Of a stretch of 64,000 nucleotides of DNA, positions 8,633 to 16,375 are shown one piece after another (within the stretch, counting starts at the first letter, position 1; the number at the start of each line of letters is the position of its first letter). The translations under genes were made by a program, and so were the position numbers. The stretch comes from Stenotrophomonas sp. MMGLT7 (lineage in GTDB: Bacteria > Pseudomonadota > Gammaproteobacteria > Xanthomonadales > Xanthomonadaceae). The notes under the pieces were generated by a model. That model had not been told where the DNA came from and made no database searches. It saw only the letters and a program-made list of their open reading frames with translations. The stretch spans positions 124,001-188,000 of the forward strand of contig NZ_JAJOZS010000004.1 of NCBI RefSeq assembly GCF_021168555.1, read 5' to 3'.

Positions 8633-9583
8633 TCACCCGGCCGGAGACAGGTCCACCGAGATCGCGCAGTGGTCGGACAGGTGCGCCGGCTGTCCGGTCT
8701 TCTCGTAGGTGTATTCGACGAACGAACCGTCGCGATAGCCCCGCGCGCCCTTCGCGCTCAGCACGATGTGGTCGATGTAGGCATCGAAGTCCGAGCATGC
8801 CGGCCGGCGCGCGCCCGGGATGTCCTTCAGCGGCACGCCGGCCCGGGTGCTGTGCCTGAGTTCCCACCACAGCTTGTCGTCCCGCTTGGCCAGGCGGCGG
8901 TTCCAGTCGCCGAGGATCACGTAGGGCACGGAAGGGTCGGCCTCGCGCGCCGATACCCAGTGCTGCAGTACGTCGGCCTGCCTGAACACCGTGCTGCAGA
9001 CCGGCGTGGGATCGTTGCTGTCGAAGCAGCCGCTCTTGAGGTGCACCGCCAGCAGCCGCAGCGGATTGCCGGCACGGTCGCGGACGGTGATGTCCACGCC
9101 CCAGCGCAGGTCGGGATCGCCCAGCGCCAGTGCCGCGAGGTCGGGATTGCGTTGCACGTCCAGGTCCTTGCGCACGGCGAAGCCCACGCCCTGGTTGCGG
9201 ATCTTCAGGCCCGGCTCGCCGCGGCAGTCGCCGCCGCGGCCGCTGGCCGGGCGCTGTTCGAACACGATCCGGTACCTGTCCGGCGCGAACACGCGCGCGG
9301 CGGCGGCGGCCGATTCCACCTCCTCGATGGCGAACACGTCGGCGTTCACCCTGGAGACGTAGTCGCGCATCCGCGCATAGTCGGCCTCGCTGCGCGGCCG
9401 GCAGCCGACGCCGTCGGACTCGGCCAGGTGCTCCATGTTCCAGGTGGCGACGCGCAGGACCGCCGCCGCCGCGGGCGAGCCCGGCCTGGCCGGCGGGGTC
9501 GAGCAGGAGGGCAGCACCAGGACCAGCAGCGACAGCGCGGCGGCGCCCAGGCATGGGGAGATACGACGCGACAGCGAGATCAT
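8633..9583 (-). CDS. Endonuclease/exonuclease/phosphatase-family lipoprotein
   Basis: 316 aa from ATG 9583; thirteen codons further upstream are also open, but this start gives a clean lipoprotein signal with the lipobox LPSC near residue 27. The DNase I-like (EEP) fold is shown by ATWNMEH (metal-binding Asn/Glu), AIEEVES, VHLKSGC, LGDWNRRL, DAYIDHIV and the terminal LSDHCAI (catalytic Asp-His). It is therefore a surface or periplasmic phosphodiesterase or phosphatase. It lies 123 bp downstream of a TonB receptor on the same strand, so it may cleave a phosphorylated or nucleic-acid substrate for uptake. The substrate is not deducible. Confidence 0.88.
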   Translation of the reverse strand: MISLSRRISPCLGAAALSLLVLVLPSCSTPPARPGSPAAAAVLRVATWNMEHLAESDGVGCRPRSEADYARMRDYVSRVNADVFAIEEVESAAAAARVFAPDRYRIVFEQRPASGRGGDCRGEPGLKIRNQGVGFAVRKDLDVQRNPDLAALALGDPDLRWGVDITVRDRAGNPLRLLAVHLKSGCFDSNDPTPVCSTVFRQADVLQHWVSAREADPSVPYVILGDWNRRLAKRDDKLWWELRHSTRAGVPLKDIPGARRPACSDFDAYIDHIVLSAKGARGYRDGSFVEYTYEKTGQPAHLSDHCAISVDLSPAG

Positions 9584-9706
9584 GCGCGATTCCGGAAATC
9601 TGGCCGGCCGCGGCCGGCGCAAGGCGTCGGCGGCCGGCGGGGAAAGGAACGGGCCCGGGACATGCGTCCCGGGCCCGGGGTGCAGCGAACTATGCTCTGC
9701 GCAGGC

Positions 9707-12178
9707 TCAGAACGAGCCGCCGAAGCTCACCATGATCGTGCGCGGGGCCAGCACGCCGTACTCCGGCTGGTCGTAGTACCAGTCGTAGCTCTCGGCCGCG
9801 GCCTGGTTCTCGTAGTAGCCCTTCTCCGACACCCACGGCGCGTTGCTGACGTAGGTGTAGGCCTTGCGGTCGAACAGGTTGGAGATGTTGAGCTTGAGCA
9901 CCGGCTTCTTCACCGCACCGATGTCCGGCAGGTTGACGCCGGCGTTCAGGCCCACCACGGTGTAGCCGCCGACCTTCTCGGTGTTCATGTAGTCGCCGTA
10001 GCGCGAACCGGAGTACTTGGCCTTCAGCGACGCCCAGAACTCGCCGTTGCTCCAGCTCAGGCGCGCGGAGGCGATGTCCTTGGGCGTATCGGCCAGCTGC
10101 TTGCCCTTGATCGGATAGGCGCCGTCGTCGCCGGTGTCCACGATGCTGCTGCGCACCTGCGCCTCGGTGCGGGTGTAGGACAGGTAGGCCTTCCAGTGCT
10201 GGTCGAACGCATAGCTGGCCTCCCAGTTGGCGCCGCGCATGCGCACCTTCGGTATCCACACATAGGTGGTCAGCGCCAGGTCGTTGTCGTAGCTGGACAT
10301 CTGCTTGTTCTTGTAGTCGCTCTGGTAGACCATCGCGGCCATCCCGAAGCGGTCCCCGTAGAAGCGCCAGCCCAGGTCGTGGGTGATCGCCGTCTCCGGC
10401 TGGCTGGTGGTGTTGCCGGTGACGGTGTTGAGGGTGATCGAGTTGGTCGACGGCACCCGGAAGGTCTTGCCCACGCCGTAGAAGAACTGGTTGCGGTCGT
10501 CGGGCATGAACTTGATGCCCAGCGCCGGCAGGAACTCGCTGTAGTCGTTGTCGAACAGCGTCTCCGTCTCCAGGTAGCGGCCCAGGCCGGTGTAGTAGCT
10601 GCTGGCGTAGTCGGCGCCCGGCCACTGGTAGTTGTGGCCCTTGCGGGTGGCCTTCAGGTAGGCCACGCCGAGGTTGAACTGCCACCTGTCGCTGGGCGTC
10701 CAGTTGTCCTGCAGGAAGTACTTCTGCACCGTGGTCACCGTGTAGGTGCGGTAGCCCTGCTGCGGGGTGCCGTCGGGGTAGTAGATCAGGCAGCCGTCGC
10801 TGTCGGCCCACACGTCGCAGGCCTCGCCGGTGCTCTGGTCCACCAGCGAGTAGTCCTGCGTCTGGCTCTTGCGCGAGCGCTCGAACCAGGCGCCGTAGGA
10901 CAGGGTGTGGTCCAGGCCGACGTTCTGGATGAACTTGGCGACCACGCCCGGGCGCAGGGTCTTGCTGTGCGAGAACTGGTAGCCGGTGAAAGCCGCGCTG
11001 CCGTTGCTGATCACGCCGTCGCCATTGAGGTCCTGGTTGGCGTAGTCGAACTGGTTGACCGCGGTGTTGGCGGTCTCGCGGAAGTAGTTGCTGCCGCTGG
11101 AGCCGCCGCCGTCGCCCCACCACAGGTAGGGCACCACCGACAGGCGCAGGTCGTCGGAGAAGGCGAACTCGCCGTCCAGGCTCACCATCAGGCTGCGGAA
11201 CGGGTTGCGGCGCAGCTTGTAGTAGTAGGCATTGTTGCTGGCGCCGGCACTCTGGCTGCCGTACCAATCGGTGTTGTAGTCGTACTCGTAGTCCGCCTGG
11301 ATGTCTTGCTTGGTGCCGTTGGCGTAGCTGTAGTTGCTCTGGCGGTTGTACTGGAACGACAGGCTGATCGAGTTGGCATCGTCGATCTGCCAGATCGACT
11401 TGCCGTCGATCTTGGTGACGTCCATGTCGCCGGCGCCCTTCCACTTGTCCTTGGTGTTCTTGGAGATCGAGATCCAGGAGCGCACCGGGCCGAGGTCGCC
11501 GGTGTTCATCCGCACGAAGCTGCGCTTGTAGTCGTAGTTGCCGAAGCTCTGCACGAAATCCACGCCGAAGTCGTGGGTCGGGTCGATGCTGGACCAGGCG
11601 ATCTGGCCGCCGGCGGCGCCCATCTCCGGCTGGTCGACGTTGGGCGTGCCCTGCATCACGGTGATGTCGTTGTAGTTCTCGGCATCGCCGTACTCGGTCG
11701 CGTACACCGAGTAGCTGCCGGTATCGGTGATCGGTGCGCCGTTGACGGTGATGCCGATGCTGGAGGAATCGAAGCCGCGCAGGCTGTAGTTGCCGTTGGC
11801 GAGCCCGGACGGGTCGTCGGTGGAGGCGTCCACGCCCGGGATGGAATCGATCAGCTGGGTGAAGTTGCTGCCGCCGGCCTCCTCGGCGATGGCCTCGCGG
11901 GTGACCGTGGAGATCGCCTTGGGCGCGGTCTGGATCAGCATGCTGCCGCCGCCGAGCACCGGGCTCTGGGCGGTGACGTCGATCTTGTCCAGTTCCTGGA
12001 TGCGGCGGGTGTCGTAGGCCGAGGTGGTGTTGGAGGTACTGGAGGCGGTGACGCGGCTGCCGCCGGTGGCGGTCGTGTCCTCGGCGGCGGTGGTGCTCTG
12101 CGCATGGGCGGGAGCGGCGAGGATGCTGGCAAGCGCAACGCTCAACAGGGACATCCTGGCGAGAGGCTGGGGCTTCAT
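9707..12178 (-). CDS. TonB-dependent receptor (substrate unknown), paired with EEP lipoprotein
   Basis: 823 aa. A signal peptide ends at PAHAQ (about residue 27). A TonB-box-like ELDKIDVTAQS precedes the plug (about 75-190: TREAIAEEAGGSNFTQLIDSIPGVD, NYSLRGFDSSSIGITVNGAPI). The barrel ends in an aromatic C-terminus (GGSF). No STN domain, so no direct FecR signalling. The long barrel with many Tyr/Asn/Gly loops does not identify the ligand, and no Fur-like box is evident in the 645 bp upstream. Pairing with the EEP phosphohydrolase suggests a phosphorylated substrate rather than a siderophore; that is inference. Confidence 0.92.
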   Translation of the reverse strand: MKPQPLARMSLLSVALASILAAPAHAQSTTAAEDTTATGGSRVTASSTSNTTSAYDTRRIQELDKIDVTAQSPVLGGGSMLIQTAPKAISTVTREAIAEEAGGSNFTQLIDSIPGVDASTDDPSGLANGNYSLRGFDSSSIGITVNGAPITDTGSYSVYATEYGDAENYNDITVMQGTPNVDQPEMGAAGGQIAWSSIDPTHDFGVDFVQSFGNYDYKRSFVRMNTGDLGPVRSWISISKNTKDKWKGAGDMDVTKIDGKSIWQIDDANSISLSFQYNRQSNYSYANGTKQDIQADYEYDYNTDWYGSQSAGASNNAYYYKLRRNPFRSLMVSLDGEFAFSDDLRLSVVPYLWWGDGGGSSGSNYFRETANTAVNQFDYANQDLNGDGVISNGSAAFTGYQFSHSKTLRPGVVAKFIQNVGLDHTLSYGAWFERSRKSQTQDYSLVDQSTGEACDVWADSDGCLIYYPDGTPQQGYRTYTVTTVQKYFLQDNWTPSDRWQFNLGVAYLKATRKGHNYQWPGADYASSYYTGLGRYLETETLFDNDYSEFLPALGIKFMPDDRNQFFYGVGKTFRVPSTNSITLNTVTGNTTSQPETAITHDLGWRFYGDRFGMAAMVYQSDYKNKQMSSYDNDLALTTYVWIPKVRMRGANWEASYAFDQHWKAYLSYTRTEAQVRSSIVDTGDDGAYPIKGKQLADTPKDIASARLSWSNGEFWASLKAKYSGSRYGDYMNTEKVGGYTVVGLNAGVNLPDIGAVKKPVLKLNISNLFDRKAYTYVSNAPWVSEKGYYENQAAAESYDWYYDQPEYGVLAPRTIMVSFGGSF

Positions 12179-12689
12179 CTGGAACCTTTGGTGACGGACG
12201 GGAACTGGCGAACGGACATGGCCTGCGGATGGCAGCGCGCCCCGGAGCGCGTTCGGATCCGGGCACGTCCTGCAGGTCGCTTAACGCTAGTTCATCCTCG
12301 TCTCGCCGATTTGCCCGGCGCTTCGCATTCGTTGCCACGGCCGACACGCCGCGCGAAAAAAATCCCAGCCTTCTGCCATCGGAATGACACATTTCGCGGC
12401 CCGGCCCGCCCGCCGGTGCCAGGGCGCCGACGCGCACTCGACCGGACCGGTGGCCGCCGCCCCGGGCAGGCACCGTCGGGCAGCCGCAGCTCGACCACGG
12501 CGGCTGCGGCAGGCCGGGACGATCGGGAATCATCTGGCGATCGGCCGACGCGCACGATCGCGGAACGGCGCATTGACCTTCGAGGTGGAGCAGGGCAAGG
12601 CGACGGTGCGCTCCGGCAGCATGCCGCGCAGCTGAGCCCGCCCTCGGCGGCGTTGCCGGGACCATTGGCGGCACCGTTGCAGGAGCGAC
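12179..12689. other. Long non-coding gap before the receptor; no gene recognised
   Basis: This is the upstream region of the receptor at 9707-12178. Open frames here have the shadow character typical of high-GC DNA and no recognisable protein. No Fur box, riboswitch motif or convincing -35/-10 pair was seen. A REP doublet follows at 12690. Confidence 0.5.
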
Positions 12690-12757
12690 GTAGGAGCGAC
12701 TTCAGTCGCGATGAGGCTTTACCGGCAGAGCCTCATCGCGACTGAAATCGCTCCTAC
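12690..12757. repeat. REP doublet, family A (GTAG type)
   Basis: Two head-to-head copies of GTAGGAGCGACTTCAGTCGC joined by a short linker with the ttaccgg core. Each monomer starts with GTAG and contains the mini-palindrome GCGACT-TC-AGTCGC; the pair forms a larger inverted repeat with one mismatch (actgaaatcg). The layout matches REP/BIME elements mobilised by RAYT transposases, such as the GTAG-type REPs of Stenotrophomonas. Located after the permease genes' 3' side. Confidence 0.85.
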
Positions 12758-12823
12758 AGGGGTAGCTCCAGCATAGGGGCGCCCTGGCCACCACGGCGGA
12801 GTCCGCCGCTCAGCCCCGCGCGC

Positions 12824-13954
12824 TCACCAGTGCGCGCCCTGCCGGATCGCCGGCATCGCGCGGTAGCGCCACAGCGCCAGCGCGCCGTAGAGCACGGTCA
12901 GCAGCGCCAGCGCGCCCAGCTCGCGCGAGACCTCGGCCAGGCCGGCATCCATCTGGTTGAGCCGCACCATCAGGTTCATGCCCGAGGTGGTCGGCAGCAG
13001 CCGCGCCAGCTCCACCAGCAGCGGCGGCCATGCGTGCGCCGGCCACGACAGCCCGGACAGGAAGAACATCGGGATCGAGGTGGCGATGACGTACTGGAAC
13101 GCACGCTCGCGGGTGGCGAAGAAACTGCCGACGAACAGCCCGAACGCCACCGTGGCGGCGATGAACAACGCCCCGCCCAGCAGCTGCCCGGGCAGGTTGC
13201 CGCCGCGCGGGTAGTCCTGCACCCAGGAGGTGAAGCCGGCGTAGTACAGCAGCCCGCACAGGCCGACCACGCCGAAGCCCAGGGCCATGCCGGCGAGCGT
13301 GGGCAGGTCGAAGTGCAGGCGCCGGCCCAGCGCCTTGCGCCGCGTGCCCAGCAGCACGCCGATGCCCATCAGCAGGGTCTGGTGCACGATCAGCTCGGCC
13401 ACGCCCGGGACGATGGCGCTGCCGTAGCCCTCGCGGGTGTTGAACAGCGGCCGCTGCACCAGTGCGATCGGCGCGGCCTGCGGCGCGCCCATGAACGCGG
13501 CCTGGCGCACCGCCGACTCGCGCGCGAACGCGGTCAGCGCATCGGCGACGCCGCCCAGCACCCAACTCGCGCGTCCCAGGTAGGCGCCGTTGCCCAGCAG
13601 CACCAGCTGCCCGGCGCCGCCGCGCAGGATGTCGCGCTCCAGGTTCGCCGGGATCAGCACGATGCCCTCGGCATGGCCGGCCTCCAGTTCGGCGCGCGCC
13701 TGCGCCAGCGTCCGCGGCTGCCCGGCGATGCGCACCGCGCGCAACGCATCGATGCGCCGCAGCAGTTCGCGGCTGCTGGCGCTGTGGTCCTCGTCGACCA
13801 CCAGCACCGGCAGGTTGCCGGCCACCTGGTGGCGATAGGCGGCCGGATAGAAGAACGAGTACAGCACCACCGCGCCGACCATCACGATCATCGCGTAGCG
13901 GTCGCCGGCGACCGCACGCAGGGTCTGCGCGAAGGCGGCCCCTATCTTCTTCAT
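12824..13954 (-). CDS. ABC-2 type transporter permease (YhhJ/YbhR-like), second of pair
   Basis: 376 aa. There is one N-terminal membrane helix (about 22-42, YAMIVMVGAVVLYSFFYPAAY) and a large periplasmic domain beginning LPVLVVDEDHSASSRELLRRID. A C-terminal bundle of five to six helices follows, including GVGLLGT, GGALFIAATVAFGLFVGSFF and the SIPMFFLSGLSWP motif typical of ABC-2 exporters. It contains no ATPase motifs. It follows its paralogue by 13 bp and is the last gene of a tolC-hlyD-permease-permease operon. Probable role: export of a drug, pigment or lipid with the adjacent adaptor and outer-membrane channel. Confidence 0.9.
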   Translation of the reverse strand: MKKIGAAFAQTLRAVAGDRYAMIVMVGAVVLYSFFYPAAYRHQVAGNLPVLVVDEDHSASSRELLRRIDALRAVRIAGQPRTLAQARAELEAGHAEGIVLIPANLERDILRGGAGQLVLLGNGAYLGRASWVLGGVADALTAFARESAVRQAAFMGAPQAAPIALVQRPLFNTREGYGSAIVPGVAELIVHQTLLMGIGVLLGTRRKALGRRLHFDLPTLAGMALGFGVVGLCGLLYYAGFTSWVQDYPRGGNLPGQLLGGALFIAATVAFGLFVGSFFATRERAFQYVIATSIPMFFLSGLSWPAHAWPPLLVELARLLPTTSGMNLMVRLNQMDAGLAEVSRELGALALLTVLYGALALWRYRAMPAIRQGAHW

Positions 13955-13967
13955 GGCGTCACCGTCT

Positions 13968-15143
13968 TCATCGCGCCGGCGCCGCAGCGGCCGCGACCGC
14001 CGGCGCGCGCGCGGCGGCGATCAGCCGCCAGCCGCCGATGCCGCCGGCGACCACGATCATCAGCGCCAGCGTGCCCAGCGGCCACAGCGACACCGTCCAT
14101 GCCGAGCCGATGAACTGCTGCTGGGTCTGCAGCTTGATGTAGGCGGTCAGCGGCAGCAGCAGGTTCCACACGCGGGTGAACAGCGGCGCGTCGATCACCG
14201 GGAAGGTGGCGCCGGAGAACGCCAGCGCGGTGCCGATGCTCAGGCCCACCGCCGACAGCGCCGTGCCCATGTCGCGGGTGACGCCGACGAACAGCAGCGC
14301 CACCGCGGCGCTGGCCAGGTACAGCAGCGGCTGGCCCAGCATCAGCAGCGCCAGGCTGCCGGCCACGCCGTCGCCGCGCAGGTAGGCCAGGTACAGCACG
14401 CCCAGCGCGCCGTACAGCGAGAACAGCACGATGTATGGCGCCAGCTTGCCGGCGATCGCCGCCCACGGGCGCTGTCCCAGCCAGCCGGCCAGCGTGCCGT
14501 CGCGCAGCTCGCGGCCGAACGCGGACCCGGCCGCCAGTGCCAGTGCCAGCGACAGCAGCGCCGGCAGGATCAGCGGCAGCAGGAACAGCTCGTAGCTGCG
14601 CGCCGGGTTGTAGAGGATGTCCGACTGCACCGTCACCGGTGCCGCGCGCAGCTTGCCCGGGCCGACCTGCTGGCCGATGCGCTCGGCCAGCAGGCGTGCG
14701 TTGAAGGCCGACACCGCATCGGCGATGTCGCGCGCAGCCGACTGCCCGGTGGTCAGGTAGCTGGCGTTGTAGTACGAGAACACCGTGCCCTCGCCGCCGC
14801 GCAGCGCCAGCCGGGTGGCATCGCGCGGCACCAGCACCACCGCGAACACCTGCAGCGAGCGCAGCTGCGACTGCGCCTGCGCCAGCGACGCCGGCTGGCT
14901 GACGATGGCCACGCCGGCACTGGCGTCGATCGTCCGCGCCAGCAGGCGGCTGTCGGCGCTGTTGTCCAGGTCCACCAGCGCGATCGGCACCTGCCGCATC
15001 ACCGAGCCGGAGAACAGCCAGGCCATCGCCAGCATCATCAGCCACGGCAGCACGGTCACCAGCCCCAGGTCGCCGAGGTCGCCGCGCAGGTGGCGCAGCT
15101 CGCGCCGCAGCGAGGCGCAGAAGCCATCGGGCGGGGTTTTCAT
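13968..15143 (-). CDS. ABC-2 type transporter permease, first of pair
   Basis: 391 aa with the same architecture as its neighbour: one helix near 25-45, then a periplasmic domain (VPIALVDLDNSADSRLLARTID). Five to six C-terminal helices follow, with ALSAVGLSIGTALAFSGATFPVID in the ABC-2 signature position. The two permeases would form a heterodimer as in YbhR/YbhS. Its ATG overlaps the stop of the third mini-ORF (ATGA), so its translation is probably coupled to the tandem mini-ORFs upstream. The Ala-rich tail (residues 375-391) is unusual but probably harmless. Confidence 0.9.
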   Translation of the reverse strand: MKTPPDGFCASLRRELRHLRGDLGDLGLVTVLPWLMMLAMAWLFSGSVMRQVPIALVDLDNSADSRLLARTIDASAGVAIVSQPASLAQAQSQLRSLQVFAVVLVPRDATRLALRGGEGTVFSYYNASYLTTGQSAARDIADAVSAFNARLLAERIGQQVGPGKLRAAPVTVQSDILYNPARSYELFLLPLILPALLSLALALAAGSAFGRELRDGTLAGWLGQRPWAAIAGKLAPYIVLFSLYGALGVLYLAYLRGDGVAGSLALLMLGQPLLYLASAAVALLFVGVTRDMGTALSAVGLSIGTALAFSGATFPVIDAPLFTRVWNLLLPLTAYIKLQTQQQFIGSAWTVSLWPLGTLALMIVVAGGIGGWRLIAAARAPAVAAAAAPAR

Positions 15144-15214
15144 GACGCACCTCCATGTGCGTCACCCTGCGGGCGGCTCCGCCGTGAAAAACGGCTGTCC
15201 TGCCGTTTTTTCAT
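15140..15214 (-). CDS. Coupled 24-aa mini-ORF, third copy (nearest permease)
   Basis: ATG at 15214, 24 sense codons, with TGA overlapping the permease ATG (ATGA). The peptide begins MKKRQDSRFSRRSR and ends GDAHGGAS; it is very basic at the N-terminus. The last codons contain GGAGGT six bases before the permease start, so the ORF carries the permease's ribosome-binding site. Codons 2-8 form a perfect hairpin (AAAAACGGC/GCCGTTTTT, 15187-15210). No known family. The repeated, frame-preserving structure supports translation, not the peptide's function. Confidence 0.55.
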   Translation of the reverse strand: MKKRQDSRFSRRSRPQGDAHGGAS

Positions 15215-15285
15215 GACGCACCTCCGTGTGCGCCACCCTGCAGGCCGCTTCGCCGGGGGAAACGGCTGTGCTGCCTTTTTTTCAT
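15211..15285 (-). CDS. Coupled 24-aa mini-ORF, second copy
   Basis: ATG at 15285 overlaps the stop of the first copy, and the stop overlaps the next ATG (ATGA at both ends). The peptide starts MKKRQHSRFPRRSG and ends GAHGGAS, about 80 percent identical to the third copy. GGAGGT precedes the next start by six bases. The hairpin at the start is weaker than in the third copy. No homologue recognised. Confidence 0.55.
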   Translation of the reverse strand: MKKRQHSRFPRRSGLQGGAHGGAS

Positions 15286-15356
15286 GACACACCACCACGT
15301 GCGTCGCCCTGCGGGCCGCCTCGCCGTGGGAAACGGCTGTGCTGCCATTCTTTCAA
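15282..15356 (-). CDS. Coupled 24-aa mini-ORF, first copy (TTG start at hlyD stop)
   Basis: A TTG start at 15356 overlaps the hlyD TGA (GTTGA). The peptide reads (M)KEWQHSRFPRRGG and ends DARGGVS. It is the most divergent unit and the only one without ATG. GGTGG precedes the next ATG. If the TTG is not used, ribosomes could still re-initiate at the next ATG; expression of this copy is less certain than of the others. Confidence 0.4.
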   Translation of the reverse strand: MKEWQHSRFPRRGGPQGDARGGVS

Positions 15357-16375
15357 CCCTGCGGCCATGCGAACAGCACGCTCATGCCCGGGCGGAAGCC
15401 TTCCAGCCGGCGCACCGGCCGCAGCCGCACCTCGAAGCTGCGCACGTCGTAGCCGGACGACTGCCGGGTGCTGCGCCAGGTGGCGTAGTCGCCGGCAGGG
15501 TTGATGAAGTACACCTCGAACTCGGCCTCGCGCTCGGCCAGCGCCGGCACGCTGCCGCGCAGGCGGCTGCCGACCTTCAGGCCGTCGACCTGGTCCTCGC
15601 GCAGGTTGACCGACACCCACATGCGGTCGATGTCCACCAGGGTGAACACCGGATAGCCGGCCGGCACCAGCTCGCCGACGTCGGCCATGCGCTTGTTGAT
15701 CTCGCCGGCCAGCGGCGCCCGGCCCAGGGTTTCCTCGCGCGCGGCATCGACCTCGGCCACCGCGCCCTCGGCCTGGCGCACCTGCGCCTGCGCCGCGTCC
15801 TTGTCCTGCGCGCGGGCGCCGGCCAGCGCCTGGTCGTACTGCGCGCGCGCCGCGCGCGCCAGTTCGGTGGAACTGCGCGACTGCGCCAGCGCCTCGTCGC
15901 GCTTCTGCCGGGTGACCACGCCCTCGTTGAACAGGTTGTCCACGCGCCGGTAGGTGCTCTGCGCCAGCTCGGCGCCGGCCACGGCACGTTTCCAGTTGGC
16001 CTCGGCGGCGCGGATGTCCTCGCTGCGCGCGCCTTCCTCGGCCTTGGCGGCCACCGCCCTGGCCGCATCCAGCGCTGCGTGCGCCTGGCGTTCCTTGGCC
16101 GCGACCTCGGGGCTGTCCAGCTCGAACAGCGCCTGCCCGGCCTGCACCCGGTCGCCCTCGTGCACCAGCAGCCGGGACACCCGCGCGGTCACCTTGGCGG
16201 CGACGTTGACGTTGTCGGCATCGGCCATGCCCTGTACCTGCCCGGCCGGGGTGCGGAAGCCCAGCCACAGGCCCAGCGCCACCAGCACGATCGCCGCCAG
16301 CAGCAGCGCGATGCGCTTGCCGCGCCCGGACCGGCGCGCGTCCCTTTGCTCTCGCGCAAGCAGCGAGTCACTCAT
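15353..16375 (-). CDS. HlyD/EmrA-family periplasmic adaptor (membrane fusion protein)
   Basis: 340 aa from ATG 16375, which overlaps the tolC stop by 8 bases. One membrane helix (about 20-40, IALLLAAIVLVALGLWLGF) is followed by a split biotinyl-lipoyl domain (NVNVAAKVTARVSRLLVHEGDRVQAGQALFELD). Then come a long alpha-hairpin of about 120 residues rich in Ala/Glu/Arg and a beta-barrel with EINKRMADVGELVPAGYPVFTLVDIDRMWV. Adaptors of this type connect ABC-2 exporters to TolC. The last residues, Pro-Gln-Gly, are echoed in each downstream 71-bp repeat. Confidence 0.93.
   Translation of the reverse strand: MSDSLLAREQRDARRSGRGKRIALLLAAIVLVALGLWLGFRTPAGQVQGMADADNVNVAAKVTARVSRLLVHEGDRVQAGQALFELDSPEVAAKERQAHAALDAARAVAAKAEEGARSEDIRAAEANWKRAVAGAELAQSTYRRVDNLFNEGVVTRQKRDEALAQSRSSTELARAARAQYDQALAGARAQDKDAAQAQVRQAEGAVAEVDAAREETLGRAPLAGEINKRMADVGELVPAGYPVFTLVDIDRMWVSVNLREDQVDGLKVGSRLRGSVPALAEREAEFEVYFINPAGDYATWRSTRQSSGYDVRSFEVRLRPVRRLEGFRPGMSVLFAWPQG

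Larger units (their letters stand above)
15140..15356 (-). repeat. Three tandem 71-bp units between hlyD and permease
   Basis: Three head-to-tail units with boundaries at cat 15141, 15212 and 15283 (period 71, 71) and a third unit ending at the hlyD stop. Each unit is exactly one 24-codon ORF, 75 nt minus a 4-nt overlap. Copies differ by scattered substitutions, yet all remain open, end in TCATGA and keep a GGAGGT or GGTGGT Shine-Dalgarno. The unit's CCGCAGGG core also matches the last codons of hlyD (Pro-Gln-Gly), suggesting the array grew by duplication of the hlyD/permease junction. Confidence 0.85.

Noticed and set aside
8669-12745. Very long open frame on the plus strand opposite a receptor and the EEP gene
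   Set aside because: Antisense open frames are expected in such GC-rich DNA with strong third-position G/C. The translation is low-complexity Val/Ala/Gly/His-rich without any domain, and the minus strand holds clear protein families.
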